The position numbers and the translations under genes were made by a program. Below are positions 8,232 through 15,144 of a DNA stretch of 31,891 nucleotides, piece after piece (position 1 is the stretch's first letter; every line of letters starts with the position of its first letter). This DNA comes from JAGOUY01 sp964562155. Lineage in GTDB: Bacteria > Patescibacteriota > Patescibacteriia > 2-12-FULL-60-25. The notes under the pieces were generated by a model. It saw only the letters and a program-made list of their open reading frames with translations, did not search any database and was not told where the DNA came from. The stretch covers positions 1 through 31,891 of the forward strand of contig CAZLRU010000014.1 in the NCBI GenBank assembly GCA_964562155.1. The letters are read 5' to 3'.

Positions 8232-8260
8232 TTATTACAAAAAAACCGAACGCATGTCAA
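8232..8260 (-). promoter_or_regulatory. Promoter-like TTGACA-17-TAATAA
   Basis: A perfect -35 box (8255-8260) and a fair -10 box (8232-8237) are 17 nt apart on the minus strand. The -35 overlaps the stem and loop of the terminator at 8239-8274, so part of the match (the T run in the spacer) belongs to that terminator. Confidence 0.35.
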
Positions 8261-8274
8261 TAGCACGCATTCGG
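8239..8274 (-). terminator. Intrinsic terminator after the 61-residue ORF
   Basis: On the minus strand CCGAATGCGTG and CATGCGTTCGG form an 11-bp stem with two G-T pairs and a 7-nt loop, followed immediately by seven T. This is a textbook intrinsic terminator. It ends the transcript coming from recO and the small basic ORF. Confidence 0.8.
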
Positions 8275-8283
8275 ATAAATGAA

Positions 8284-8312
8284 TACGACCCGCCTTAGAC
8301 AGACGCGTCGTA
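8284..8312 (-). terminator. Second hairpin just upstream of the terminator
   Basis: TACGAC (8284-8289) pairs with GTCGTA (8307-8312), and an inner 4-bp stem extends the hairpin. An A/T-rich tract follows on the minus strand. It is a weaker tandem partner of the terminator at 8239-8274. CGACCCGCCT at its left edge also occurs at 7971-7980. Confidence 0.35.
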
Positions 8313-8344
8313 GATAAGCCTCAAAAAAGAAGGACGAGAGAAGT

Positions 8345-8530
8345 TCAGCCGCGTCGAAACGCGCGAGAGAGCAAGAAGGAGGCCTGATTGCCCAGCGACA
8401 TACTCACCTTGCTCACGCGAATGACCGCTTGATGCATCGTACGTCGTGCCACGGAATGCGGCGAGCGGTCGATCCGGACCCGAGAAAAGGCGCGCCTACC
8501 CGCAGATTGTTGAGACACATACCTCGCCAT
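8345..8530 (-). CDS. Small basic protein, 61 residues, unknown
   Basis: The ATG at 8528-8530 is preceded by GGGAGG with a 5-nt spacing, one of only four strong Shine-Dalgarno sites I found in the window. The product (MARYVSQQSAGRR...) is rich in Arg and Ser with few acidic residues, and has no membrane segment or cysteine pair. A terminator follows 70 nt after the stop. Its base composition is GC-richer than that of recO next to it. No family is recognised. It could be a nucleic-acid-binding small protein or a chance frame behind a purine-rich site. Confidence 0.4.
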   Translation of the reverse strand: MARYVSQQSAGRRAFSRVRIDRSPHSVARRTMHQAVIRVSKVSMSLGNQASFLLSRAFRRG

Positions 8531-8643
8531 GAGGTCCTCCCGCTCCGAGCACCACGCTCGAAGTCTAGCACCAGAATGAAGGGTGAGCAGGCATCGGTCA
8601 ACAACACACATCTACTTGGCTCAATGATCAACAAAAGAAAGCG

Positions 8644-9426
8644 TCAACTCGTGGACGCTAACATCATTCTGACGGTCTGAAACCCATGCGGGGCAGAATA
8701 AACCGATGTTTGACGCAAAGAAGCCATCGCCATGGCCTGCACCGACTCCAGAACATCACCTGAAGCCGTAAGCTTTAAACATTCTTGAAGCGGCTGAAAT
8801 CCAACAAACCCAAACAATCGAATCGCGTGTGAAGGCAATCGATTCCCCTCTTCCGCACGAAATCGTTCAAACCGACAGGGCGAACACACAATAACCCCCA
8901 TCTTTTCTAATAAAAATGCCTCATCCTTTAAGACAACGTGACACGCATGACACCGATCCGTTATCGGCACATGACCAAGCATACGGAGCAACTTAAGAGC
9001 AAAGGCCGCAAATAAAAACTGTCCTCGTACAGGAGTCACCTCTTCTCCGGTCTCAAAAAAAATATCCAGCGCCTCCTGCAACAGCTCGTACAAATAAAGA
9101 TCCGGCGCACCGGGATGTGTAAGCTGATCAACTAAATCGGCCGCGGCCCCAGCGAGTACCGTAGCGGATAAAGATTCGCGCACGTGGTGACGCGGCGCAA
9201 CCAACCGAGCCACGGCTACTTTATCAAACGCAGCCCCTTTAGCGAGCATGACCTCAACTTCAGACAAGGGCTGTAAATGCCCCAGATGCTTTGCGCTCAA
9301 GACCCGCGAGCCGCGAGCCACTGCCATAAATTTTCCCAAATTCCGTCCGTAACACGTTAACCACACGTCCTGTTCCCGAAACGGCTCAGCACGTAAAATA
9401 ATGGCACGATCACGAAGATACGACAT
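8644..9426 (-). CDS. recO: DNA repair protein RecO
   Basis: RecO helps load RecA onto SSB-coated DNA and anneals strands in recombinational repair. The 260-residue protein has the N-terminal OB fold (RDRAIILRAEPFREQD...GKFMAVARGSR), a helical middle part, and a zinc site of four cysteines (CHAC and CSPC, about 177-203). It overlaps ruvX by 17 nt, so the two are translated from one message. The start keeps MSYLRDRAIIL, the usual N-terminus. Confidence 0.92.
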   Translation of the reverse strand: MSYLRDRAIILRAEPFREQDVWLTCYGRNLGKFMAVARGSRVLSAKHLGHLQPLSEVEVMLAKGAAFDKVAVARLVAPRHHVRESLSATVLAGAAADLVDQLTHPGAPDLYLYELLQEALDIFFETGEEVTPVRGQFLFAAFALKLLRMLGHVPITDRCHACHVVLKDEAFLLEKMGVIVCSPCRFERFRAEEGNRLPSHAIRLFGFVGFQPLQECLKLTASGDVLESVQAMAMASLRQTSVYSAPHGFQTVRMMLASTS

Positions 9427-9817
9427 GTCGATCCAAATATCCTTGCAAAATATTTGCCGCCGCTAAATCATCCCGCTTTCCTTTAGAGCCAGCCTCTATT
9501 CCTTGCTTGGCGGCAAGAGAAGATGACCACGTTTCATTTTCCTCCACAACATCAATGCCTGTTTGTCGAAGCCGCTCAATAAACAACCGAATACGATCCG
9601 TCTGAGCGGTATCGCGAGCTTGATCCTTCAATGGATGAGGTAGACCAACCACCATACGCTCAACCCCTTCACGACGAACAATATCCTGCAGTTGATGTAT
9701 AAGAGCCTCATCATCGGTCCGCGCCAAAACAGACCAAGGACCCGCTAAACGCGTTTCCGTATCCCCCATTGCGAGCCCCACGCGTGCTGCGCCGTAATCA
9801 ACCCCAAGCACGCGCAT
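9410..9817 (-). CDS. ruvX: Putative pre-16S rRNA nuclease / Holliday junction resolvase RuvX (YqgF)
   Basis: YqgF-family proteins have an RNase H-like fold and process pre-16S rRNA; they were first predicted as Holliday junction resolvases. The 135-residue length is typical. The first active-site strand is visible as LGVDYGAARVGLA. VVGLPHPLKDQ, the E of ENETWSS and the final DDLAAANILQGYL hold the other conserved acidic positions. It follows the secreted-protein gene by 3 nt and overlaps recO, forming a three-gene operon. Confidence 0.93.
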   Translation of the reverse strand: MRVLGVDYGAARVGLAMGDTETRLAGPWSVLARTDDEALIHQLQDIVRREGVERMVVGLPHPLKDQARDTAQTDRIRLFIERLRQTGIDVVEENETWSSSLAAKQGIEAGSKGKRDDLAAANILQGYLDRHVVSS

Positions 9818-9820
9818 ACA

Positions 9821-10342
9821 TTATTTAACCGCCTTCAAAGCCACCGTTTTTGTTTTTTTCGCCGCATCCAAAAAACGTGTCCGTGAATGAGTCACGCTTT
9901 TGTTATAAGACTTGATCGCTGCCTTGGTACCAAACGCACCAAATCCACAATAAGGCTCCTGCATCGCTTCCCAAGCCATATCAAGACCATCTAAATATTT
10001 ACCGTATGCCTCTTCTATAGGAGTGAGAACCTTAGTACCGGAAACAGAATCAAAGGTTAAACCGTAAGGCTTCCCGTCCTCTTTAGCACGTTCAAGATCT
10101 GCCAACCGCTGCTTACGCATAGCGGGCGTGTTGCAGCGAGAGGTTGCATCGGTAATTTCAATTTTCTCATCACCATACCGACGGCGAGGATTGTATAAAT
10201 CGTAAGCAATGGTTCTTGTGGCTCTAATAGACGCCTTTTTTACAGGGGTCGTAGCTGCCTCTGCCGTAATAGGAACAATAACCATCGAACCAACCATCAC
10301 AACAGCAAAAAAAGCGCTTAAATAAGAGAAATATTTTTGCAT
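9821..10342 (-). CDS. Secreted or membrane-anchored small protein, unknown
   Basis: This 173-residue protein starts MQKYFSYLSAFFAVVMVG..., a clear signal peptide with likely cleavage after AEA near residue 29. The mature part is rich in Lys, Arg and Ala, predicted helical, and contains two cysteines (in SRCNTP and EPYCGFG) that could form a disulfide. No family is recognised. It leads the ruvX-recO operon and has its own promoter that shares the intergenic region with rnhB. Confidence 0.7.
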   Translation of the reverse strand: MQKYFSYLSAFFAVVMVGSMVIVPITAEAATTPVKKASIRATRTIAYDLYNPRRRYGDEKIEITDATSRCNTPAMRKQRLADLERAKEDGKPYGLTFDSVSGTKVLTPIEEAYGKYLDGLDMAWEAMQEPYCGFGAFGTKAAIKSYNKSVTHSRTRFLDAAKKTKTVALKAVK

Positions 10343-10358
10343 AGGAGACGTATATCAA

Positions 10359-10387
10359 AGTATACAACAAATATCGGATTTTGTAAC
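10359..10387 (-). promoter_or_regulatory. Putative promoter of the secreted protein-ruvX-recO operon
   Basis: On the minus strand GTTACA (10382-10387) is 17 nt from TATACT (10359-10364). The -35 box overlaps that of the divergent rnhB promoter almost base for base, so polymerase probably cannot occupy both at once. Confidence 0.45.
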
Positions 10388-10408
10388 GGTCAGCGTCCCC
10401 TCTATAAT
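10381..10408 (+). promoter_or_regulatory. Putative leaderless promoter of rnhB
   Basis: TTGTAA (10381-10386), a 16-nt spacer and a perfect TATAAT (10403-10408) precede the rnhB ATG by only 7 nt. Transcription would then begin at or next to the start codon. Confidence 0.55.
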
Positions 10409-10415
10409 CTGCAGC

Positions 10416-11027
10416 ATGTCCGCGCCATCATTTCGTTACGAGCGAGAATTAGTACTCCAAGGCCATCGCTTCATCGCCGGCGTTGATGAAGTTGGTTGTG
10501 GCGCCTGGGCCGGTCCTGTCTACGCGGCCGCGGTCATCCTCCAACCAGGCAAACATCTTGCACACGTCAACGATTCAAAAAAACTTTCTGCAAAAGAACG
10601 ATCCATCTTGTCGGAAACAATCAAACAAAAAAGCTTAGCCTGGTCAATTGGCGTCGCCACCGTCGAAGAAATTGACGCGCTCAATATTCGACACGCATCC
10701 ACCCTGGCCACACAACGAGCCATCCAAGGGCTTTCTATTGCTCCAGACTGGATCTTAAGTGACGCCTTTCCCCTCCCGGGCCCAATCCCCTGCACCGCTC
10801 TCATTCGAGGTGATGCGATCTCAAAATCCATCGCCGCCGCCTCGATCATCGCAAAAGTTGCGCGAGATGAATTCATGACGGAGCTCGACAAACACCTACC
10901 AGGATACAGCTTCAGCAAACATAAAGGATACGGAACAAAAACTCATCAATCGGCACTTATGATACTAGGTCCGTCGAACGCCCATAGGATGAGTTACGAA
11001 CCCATCAAGAACCTGAAAAAAACATAA
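10416..11027 (+). CDS. rnhB: Ribonuclease HII
   Basis: RNase HII removes ribonucleotides embedded in DNA and RNA of RNA-DNA hybrids. The 203-residue protein has the N-terminal catalytic D24-E25 in GVDEVGCGAWAGPV, then DSKKLS, LSDAF, GDAISKSIAAASIIAKVARDEF and GYGTKTH. The usual glycine-arginine-glycine motif after the DE pair is GCG here, with Cys28 in place of Arg. That loop recognises the ribonucleotide 2'-OH. The codon is TGT, one transition from the arginine codon CGT. It is the only plus-strand gene with AT-rich core-type codon use. It ends at a terminator shared with the HAD gene. Confidence 0.93.
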   Translation: MSAPSFRYERELVLQGHRFIAGVDEVGCGAWAGPVYAAAVILQPGKHLAHVNDSKKLSAKERSILSETIKQKSLAWSIGVATVEEIDALNIRHASTLATQRAIQGLSIAPDWILSDAFPLPGPIPCTALIRGDAISKSIAAASIIAKVARDEFMTELDKHLPGYSFSKHKGYGTKTHQSALMILGPSNAHRMSYEPIKNLKKT

Positions 11028-11029
11028 AA

Positions 11030-11057
11030 CCGAGCTGTCGACGGCTCAACAGCTCGG
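11030..11057. terminator. Intrinsic terminator between convergent rnhB and the HAD gene
   Basis: CCGAGCTGT (11030-11038) and ACAGCTCGG (11049-11057) form a perfect 9-bp stem. On the minus strand TTTT and a further T run follow, so it best terminates the HAD transcript; it may also stop rnhB. A perfect 16-bp palindrome (11065-11080, GGAGAGACGTCTCTCC) lies beside it. Confidence 0.8.
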
Positions 11058-11113
11058 CTTGAAGGGAGAGACGTCTCTCCGTAGGAGGGAAGGAACGAGA
11101 GATGACACCTGAC

Positions 11114-11947
11114 TCAGTCGTCGAGCACCTCACGCAGGTTGGTAATCACGCGCCCGAGAGAAGGGTCGCCGCGAAGCCACTCCTTCTCGTACTCGGGAGT
11201 GTTGGGCCCCTCGAGCAAGAAGAAGCGCGCGCCGAGACCGAGCGGCACGAGACCATCGAGCTCGAAGCCGTCACCGATCACGTCCATGTCCTCGTAGGTG
11301 GAGCCCGGATGTTGAGCGAGGACCGCATCCAAGGCCACCTTGTAGTGGTCACGTTCGAACCAGACGGCCCGCGGAAACCCGGGCAGAACCCGCGCCTGCT
11401 CACCCGTCACGATCATCTTCTTGGCGAAGCCGACGATGAGGGGGTGGATCCAGTCGGCCTCGGGGCCGAGATCCTTGAAGCGCGTGACGATCTTGGCTGG
11501 ATCGGAGTTGGACACGATGTGGAGACCGTCGCCGCGCTCGCGGATCTCACGGAACACCTCCATCATCTCGGGGCGAAACTCGGTACTCAGCTTGAGATAG
11601 TGTTCGGCGTAGAGCGCGTTGAGGTGAGCCTCCCAGCGCGACGGATCTTCGCCCCACGCTTCGAGAAAGGCGCACGCAGTGACCTGCACTGCCACGAAGT
11701 GGTCCACGAGCGCAGGTGCGACCCGCTTCCCCGCCACATCCCAGCCGTAGCTGTTGGGATTGGCCGCGATCTGCAGACGCGCCACCGCGTAGCCACCGAT
11801 CACCGTCTGGGCCGGGAGCCCGAGCTTGAGCGCCAGACCCGCCGCGTGAGCATCGGCGTAAGCTTCGTAGCCGCCGGGTACGAGTTTCGTCAGGGTGCCG
11901 TCCATGTCGAAAACCCTGACCCGTTTCCTTCTTTCAGCTCTATTCAT
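11114..11947 (-). CDS. HAD-superfamily phosphohydrolase
   Basis: The 277-residue protein holds all four HAD motifs: DMDGTLT with D14 and D16, SNSD at 146-149, K203 in HYK, and GDGFELD at 225-231. Long insertions between motifs I and II form a helical cap. HAD enzymes of this kind dephosphorylate small phosphorylated metabolites. The substrate is unknown; a nucleotide is possible because the gene is divergent from pyrF, but this is only inference. The ATG at 11945-11947 is chosen because GGAGG lies 5 nt before it. The gene is GC-richer than its core neighbours and shares that trait with pyrF. Confidence 0.82.
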   Translation of the reverse strand: MNRAERRKRVRVFDMDGTLTKLVPGGYEAYADAHAAGLALKLGLPAQTVIGGYAVARLQIAANPNSYGWDVAGKRVAPALVDHFVAVQVTACAFLEAWGEDPSRWEAHLNALYAEHYLKLSTEFRPEMMEVFREIRERGDGLHIVSNSDPAKIVTRFKDLGPEADWIHPLIVGFAKKMIVTGEQARVLPGFPRAVWFERDHYKVALDAVLAQHPGSTYEDMDVIGDGFELDGLVPLGLGARFFLLEGPNTPEYEKEWLRGDPSLGRVITNLREVLDD

Positions 11948-12079
11948 CACGACCTCCTGGTCGTTTGTGCACTTATCCGAGTCCATCCCGGCAAGCGACA
12001 ATCGATGGTAACACCATCAGGGAGGCTTGTTCAAGGTAAAAGACAGCTAATCGTGCGTCGCAAAATATTAAGGTAAGTA

Positions 12080-12108
12080 TTGTTAACGAATAACAAATAC
12101 GATACAAC
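12080..12108 (+). promoter_or_regulatory. Putative pyrF promoter with inverted repeat
   Basis: TTGTTA (12080-12085) lies 17 nt before TACAAC (12103-12108). The -35 is also the left arm of an inverted repeat TTGTTA-5-TAACAA (12080-12096), a possible operator in the region shared with the HAD gene. The intergenic region 11948-12166 holds nothing else that I can identify. Confidence 0.35.
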
Positions 12109-12166
12109 TCTCTCGCACCAACATGGGTGTAACACGGCTCAAGCAACATGCAAGGAGTACCGAGCC

Positions 12167-13186
12167 ATGACGAGCAATACCAGTGAGGAGAAGAAGAACT
12201 TCGCAGATCGTCTCGCGGCGGCAATCACCGCCAAGAGGAGCATCCTCTGCGGCGGGGTTGATCCCCAGGTGAGGCACATGCCGACGCACCTGCGGGCGAA
12301 CTTCGCCAAGGAGAAGATGCTCAACCAGAACGAGAAGGTGGCACAGCTCTTCCTGCACTTCGCCATCGAGTACCTCCGCGCGATCGCAACCTACGTGTGC
12401 TGCGTGAAGTTCCAGGCAGCGTTCTGGGAGATCTACGGCGGTCCGGGCCTGCAGGCCATGGCGGAGGCCATCAAATTCGCCCACGAGCTCGGACTGATCG
12501 TGATCCTCGACGCCAAGCGCGGCGATGGCAGCGACACAGTCAGCCAGGCCTACGCGCCCGGGTACCTCGGCAGGATCGATTACCTCAACGAGGACGGAGA
12601 GATCACGCAAGACACAGGTCCCCTGCAAGTGGATGGGCTGACCGTCAACGGCTACATCGGGGACGACTGCATCACCCACTTCGTCAAGGAAGCGCTCGCC
12701 CACGGCAACGGCATCTTCGTGGTGACAAAAACCTCCTTCAAGCCGAACTCGGCCATCGAACAGCTCATGACTACCAACGGAGGAACCGTCTGGGAGAACC
12801 TCGCGTCGATGGTCAACACCTGGGGCGAGAACTCGCTCGGCGACTGCGGCTGGTCTCCGATCGGTGCAGTCATGGGCGCAACCTACCCCGACGACGGCCC
12901 CAAGATGCGCAAACGACTGCGCAAGGGCTGGCTCCTGATCCCCGGCTACGGAGCCCAAGGCGGGGGTGCGGACGGGGCTCTCGTCACCCTCGGTAGCGAC
13001 GGTTTCGGCGGGATCGTCAACAACTCGCGGGGACTCATGAACGCATGGTGCAGCAAGGATGGGAGGTTCAACGGAACGCCCGAGAACTTCGCGGCCTGCT
13101 CTGCTCGCATCAGCGAGTTCTCACGTGACGATCTCAATACCGCCGCCAGGCGTGCCGACAAGGGTCACGGGATCCTCTGGCGCTAA
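12167..13186 (+). CDS. pyrF: Orotidine 5'-phosphate decarboxylase, type 2
   Basis: PyrF makes UMP from OMP, the last step of de novo pyrimidine synthesis. The 339-residue protein shows the start ILCGGVDPQ (26-34), the catalytic LDAKRGD (114-120, K117), GATYP (237-241) and the phosphate-binding PGYGAQGGGADG (259-270) of the longer type 2 subfamily. DAKRGD is followed by GSDT rather than the common IGST. The start is at 12167, where AAGGAG lies 9 nt upstream; an upstream ATG in the same frame has no such site. No other pyr gene is in the window. GC-rich codon use sets it apart from the core genes and matches the HAD gene. Confidence 0.92.
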   Translation: MTSNTSEEKKNFADRLAAAITAKRSILCGGVDPQVRHMPTHLRANFAKEKMLNQNEKVAQLFLHFAIEYLRAIATYVCCVKFQAAFWEIYGGPGLQAMAEAIKFAHELGLIVILDAKRGDGSDTVSQAYAPGYLGRIDYLNEDGEITQDTGPLQVDGLTVNGYIGDDCITHFVKEALAHGNGIFVVTKTSFKPNSAIEQLMTTNGGTVWENLASMVNTWGENSLGDCGWSPIGAVMGATYPDDGPKMRKRLRKGWLLIPGYGAQGGGADGALVTLGSDGFGGIVNNSRGLMNAWCSKDGRFNGTPENFAACSARISEFSRDDLNTAARRADKGHGILWR

Positions 13187-13212
13187 CGCCATCACTTCTT
13201 CACTCCTCCCTT

Positions 13213-13231
13213 GGGCGTAATCTTTACGCCT
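13213..13231 (+). terminator. Hairpin after pyrF
   Basis: GGCGTAA-tct-TTACGCC (13214-13230) forms a short stem 27 nt after the pyrF stop. A larger imperfect inverted repeat follows, TTCACGTCCCTC (13231-13242) with GAGAGACGTGAA (13267-13278), enclosing a T run. Confidence 0.5.
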
Positions 13232-13295
13232 TCACGTCCCTCATTCCGAAGTATTTTTTTCAGACTGAGAGACGTGAAAACGATGAAAGCGCATA

Positions 13296-13328
13296 CAAAA
13301 ACACCCGGCGTTTAGCCTGGTGTTTTTG
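13296..13328 (-). terminator. Intrinsic terminator after serS and the promoter at 13366
   Basis: On the minus strand CAAAAACACC and GGTGTTTTTG pair, with an inner GGC/GCC stem after one mismatch and a 5-nt loop. It is 112 nt past the serS stop, so it can end both the serS operon and any short RNA from the promoter at 13366-13394. Confidence 0.75.
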
Positions 13329-13365
13329 ACTGTCATGTATTCGGGGTCTGCGTTCCCGTGGCATT

Positions 13366-13394
13366 ACTATAACACATCTTTTCTTCTCTGCCAA
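13366..13394 (-). promoter_or_regulatory. Orphan promoter between serS and its terminator
   Basis: TTGGCA (13389-13394) and TATAGT (13366-13371) are 17 nt apart on the minus strand, each one base off consensus. No reading frame follows before the terminator at 13296-13328, so the product would be an RNA of about 60 nt. Confidence 0.5.
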
Positions 13395-13439
13395 AACCCC
13401 GTCAAGTCAGACCTGTGAATATCTTCTCGGAAAAAACAG

Positions 13440-14711
13440 CTATCCAATCTTGTCAAATCCACAATACGGAATCAACACCTTTGGAATAAGGATGGAGCCA
13501 TCTTCCTGCTGATAGTTTTCTAGAATAGACAAGAGAGCCCGAGGCGTTGCCACTACCGTTCCATTCAAGGTATGAACGTATTCACGCTGCCCATCTTTGG
13601 TCAGATATTTAATCTGTAATCCGCGCGCCTGATAATCGATACAGTTTGAAGTACTGGTTACCTCTCCCCATCCCCCTTTACCTTCATTTTTCCCCCACAT
13701 CCACGCCTCGATATCATAACGACGGTAATCAGACCCTCCTAAATCTCCCGTGCAACAATCCACGACACGGTACGGGATCCCTATGCTCTGCCAAAACATC
13801 TCTTCCAAGCGCAAAAACTCTAAATGAATGGCTTCCGACTGCTCTGGTTTACAGAAGGCAAACATTTCTACCTTAGAAAATTGATGGACACGATAGAGTC
13901 CATACGACTCGCGACCGTAGGCTCCCGCCTCTGTCCGAAAACAATGCGAAAAGGCGACGTATTTTTTTGGAACTTCAGCCTCCGGGATCACCTCATCCAT
14001 GTGATACCCAAGCACCGTGATTTCGGACGTACCAACTAATGCCATGTCCTGCTCTTCAACATAGTAAACCTGTTTTTCAGGACCGCGAGGTAAAAATCCT
14101 TTCCCGATCAACACCGCTTCCTTAGCAACATCAGGCGTTATGAGAACTTGGTAGCCTTCTTTTGAGATTAAATCGAGACCGTACTTAATAAGAGCCTGTT
14201 CAAGCAAAGCCAGTTTTCCTTTCAAAAAATAAAACTTCGCTCCAGAAACTTTGGCCGCGCGCGTGAAATCGATGAGGTCATGCATTTCTGCCAGCTCTAC
14301 ATGCGACTTGGGCTGAAACGAAAACGTCTTCACCTCACCTACTTGCTTGATCTCTTTGTTATCTTCATCTGAAGCTCCTTCCGGTGTTGAAGGATGCGTC
14401 ATATTTGGAAGGCGGGCGAGCAATCCATTCCACTCCGCTTCAACCGTCTCAAGATCCTGTTCCTGAGTTCCAATTTGCTCCTTGATAGCTTTTCCTCGCT
14501 CGATAAGGGCCGGACGCATTTCTGAGGTTGCCGACTTCATAGCTTCGGCCACTTCATTACGCTCACGACGCATTTCCTCCAAGGTACGCAAAAGGGTTAA
14601 GCGGCGTTCATCCAACACAAACAGCGCGTCCACATCTACAGAGGCATTACGCAGCTTTACATTCTTACGAAGCGCATCGGGTTGCTCACGCAGATATTTG
14701 ATGTCGATCAT
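13440..14711 (-). CDS. serS: Seryl-tRNA synthetase
   Basis: SerRS charges tRNA-Ser. The 423-residue length is typical. The N-terminal MIDIKYLREQPD and the following long antiparallel coiled coil (about 28-100) bind the tRNA long variable arm. Class II motifs follow: FSHCFRTEAGAYGRESYGLYRVHQF for motif 2 (written here only as landmarks FRTEAG and HQFSKVE) and LNGTVVATPRALLSILENYQ for motif 3. The start overlaps the stop of the nucleotidyltransferase gene by 4 nt. It is the final gene of the greA-lysS-serS unit. Confidence 0.96.
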   Translation of the reverse strand: MIDIKYLREQPDALRKNVKLRNASVDVDALFVLDERRLTLLRTLEEMRRERNEVAEAMKSATSEMRPALIERGKAIKEQIGTQEQDLETVEAEWNGLLARLPNMTHPSTPEGASDEDNKEIKQVGEVKTFSFQPKSHVELAEMHDLIDFTRAAKVSGAKFYFLKGKLALLEQALIKYGLDLISKEGYQVLITPDVAKEAVLIGKGFLPRGPEKQVYYVEEQDMALVGTSEITVLGYHMDEVIPEAEVPKKYVAFSHCFRTEAGAYGRESYGLYRVHQFSKVEMFAFCKPEQSEAIHLEFLRLEEMFWQSIGIPYRVVDCCTGDLGGSDYRRYDIEAWMWGKNEGKGGWGEVTSTSNCIDYQARGLQIKYLTKDGQREYVHTLNGTVVATPRALLSILENYQQEDGSILIPKVLIPYCGFDKIG

Positions 14712-15109
14712 ACATTTAATAAAGAAGACTTATACACCTCAGGCTTAAAGGGCGCTGCTCTCATCACTTTGCAGGAAAGTCCACGGGCTCGCAAGGCGTC
14801 TTCCAGGTCATCGGTAAACGCTTGTTGATCATAACCCAGCAGAATAAGATCCGGGTTGATTTCCTCAACAATCTGATATTTATCTCCTGGCAGACCTAAC
14901 CGAGCTTCGGACACCAGCGAATGTCGACGGACGGCCCCCAAACGAACCTCTTCGCCTTGTCTTGGTGACCGCCCCTTCACGTCCACAACCGTCTCGTCAC
15001 GCGCAACGATGACTACCAGCCGATCCCCCAAGGCTCGCGCCTGACGAAAATAATCTTCATGACCCAGATGCAATCCATCAAAGGTCCCAAAACACAAAAC
15101 GGTCTCCAT
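14708..15109 (-). CDS. Cytidylyltransferase-like nucleotidyltransferase (HIGH superfamily)
   Basis: The 133-residue protein is a single nucleotidyltransferase domain. GTFDGLHLGHEDYFRQA (8-24) holds the HxGH motif that binds the NTP phosphates. VVIVARDETV and LILLGYDQ follow in the usual order, and KSSLL near the end corresponds to the second phosphate-binding loop. Relatives include glycerol-3-phosphate cytidylyltransferase and archaeal-type FAD synthetase (RibL); length and the GYDQ motif are compatible with either. It lies between lysS and serS with a 4-nt overlap to serS. A 16-bp tandem duplication lies just before its start. Confidence 0.8.
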   Translation of the reverse strand: METVLCFGTFDGLHLGHEDYFRQARALGDRLVVIVARDETVVDVKGRSPRQGEEVRLGAVRRHSLVSEARLGLPGDKYQIVEEINPDLILLGYDQQAFTDDLEDALRARGLSCKVMRAAPFKPEVYKSSLLNV

Positions 15110-15112
15110 AAA

Positions 15113-15144
15113 CCTACTTGCCTACTCTCCTACTTGCCTACTCT
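15113..15144. repeat. 16-bp tandem duplication spanning the lysS stop
   Basis: CCTACTTGCCTACTCT occurs twice head to tail (15113-15128 and 15129-15144) with no mismatch. It covers the last codons and stop of lysS and the leader of the next gene. Confidence 0.95.

Larger units (their letters stand above)
7903..8344 (-). ncRNA. Noncoding stretch with a candidate structured RNA (about 7970-8225)
   Basis: No convincing protein gene lies in these 442 bases. On the minus strand a promoter-like TTGACA-17-TAATAA (8232-8260) could start an RNA near 8225. This would end at the 12-bp GC-rich hairpin 7970-7997, giving about 250 nt. Between these are a perfect 7-bp hairpin at 8118-8136 and a long-range 7-bp pairing of GAAGGCC (8112-8118) with GGCCTTC (8170-8176). 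I tested it by eye for RNase P RNA, tmRNA, SRP RNA and T-box signatures and saw none. Three short frames are each interrupted by stops. It could be a stand-alone RNA, an asnS leader, or decayed sequence. Confidence 0.3.

Noticed and set aside
11102..12076. Long plus-strand open frame opposite the HAD gene
   Set aside because: It is the antisense shadow of a GC-rich gene; the minus-strand product has all HAD motifs and a ribosome site.
12083..12958. Long minus-strand open frame opposite pyrF
   Set aside because: It is an antisense shadow; the plus strand encodes a full OMP decarboxylase with all motifs.
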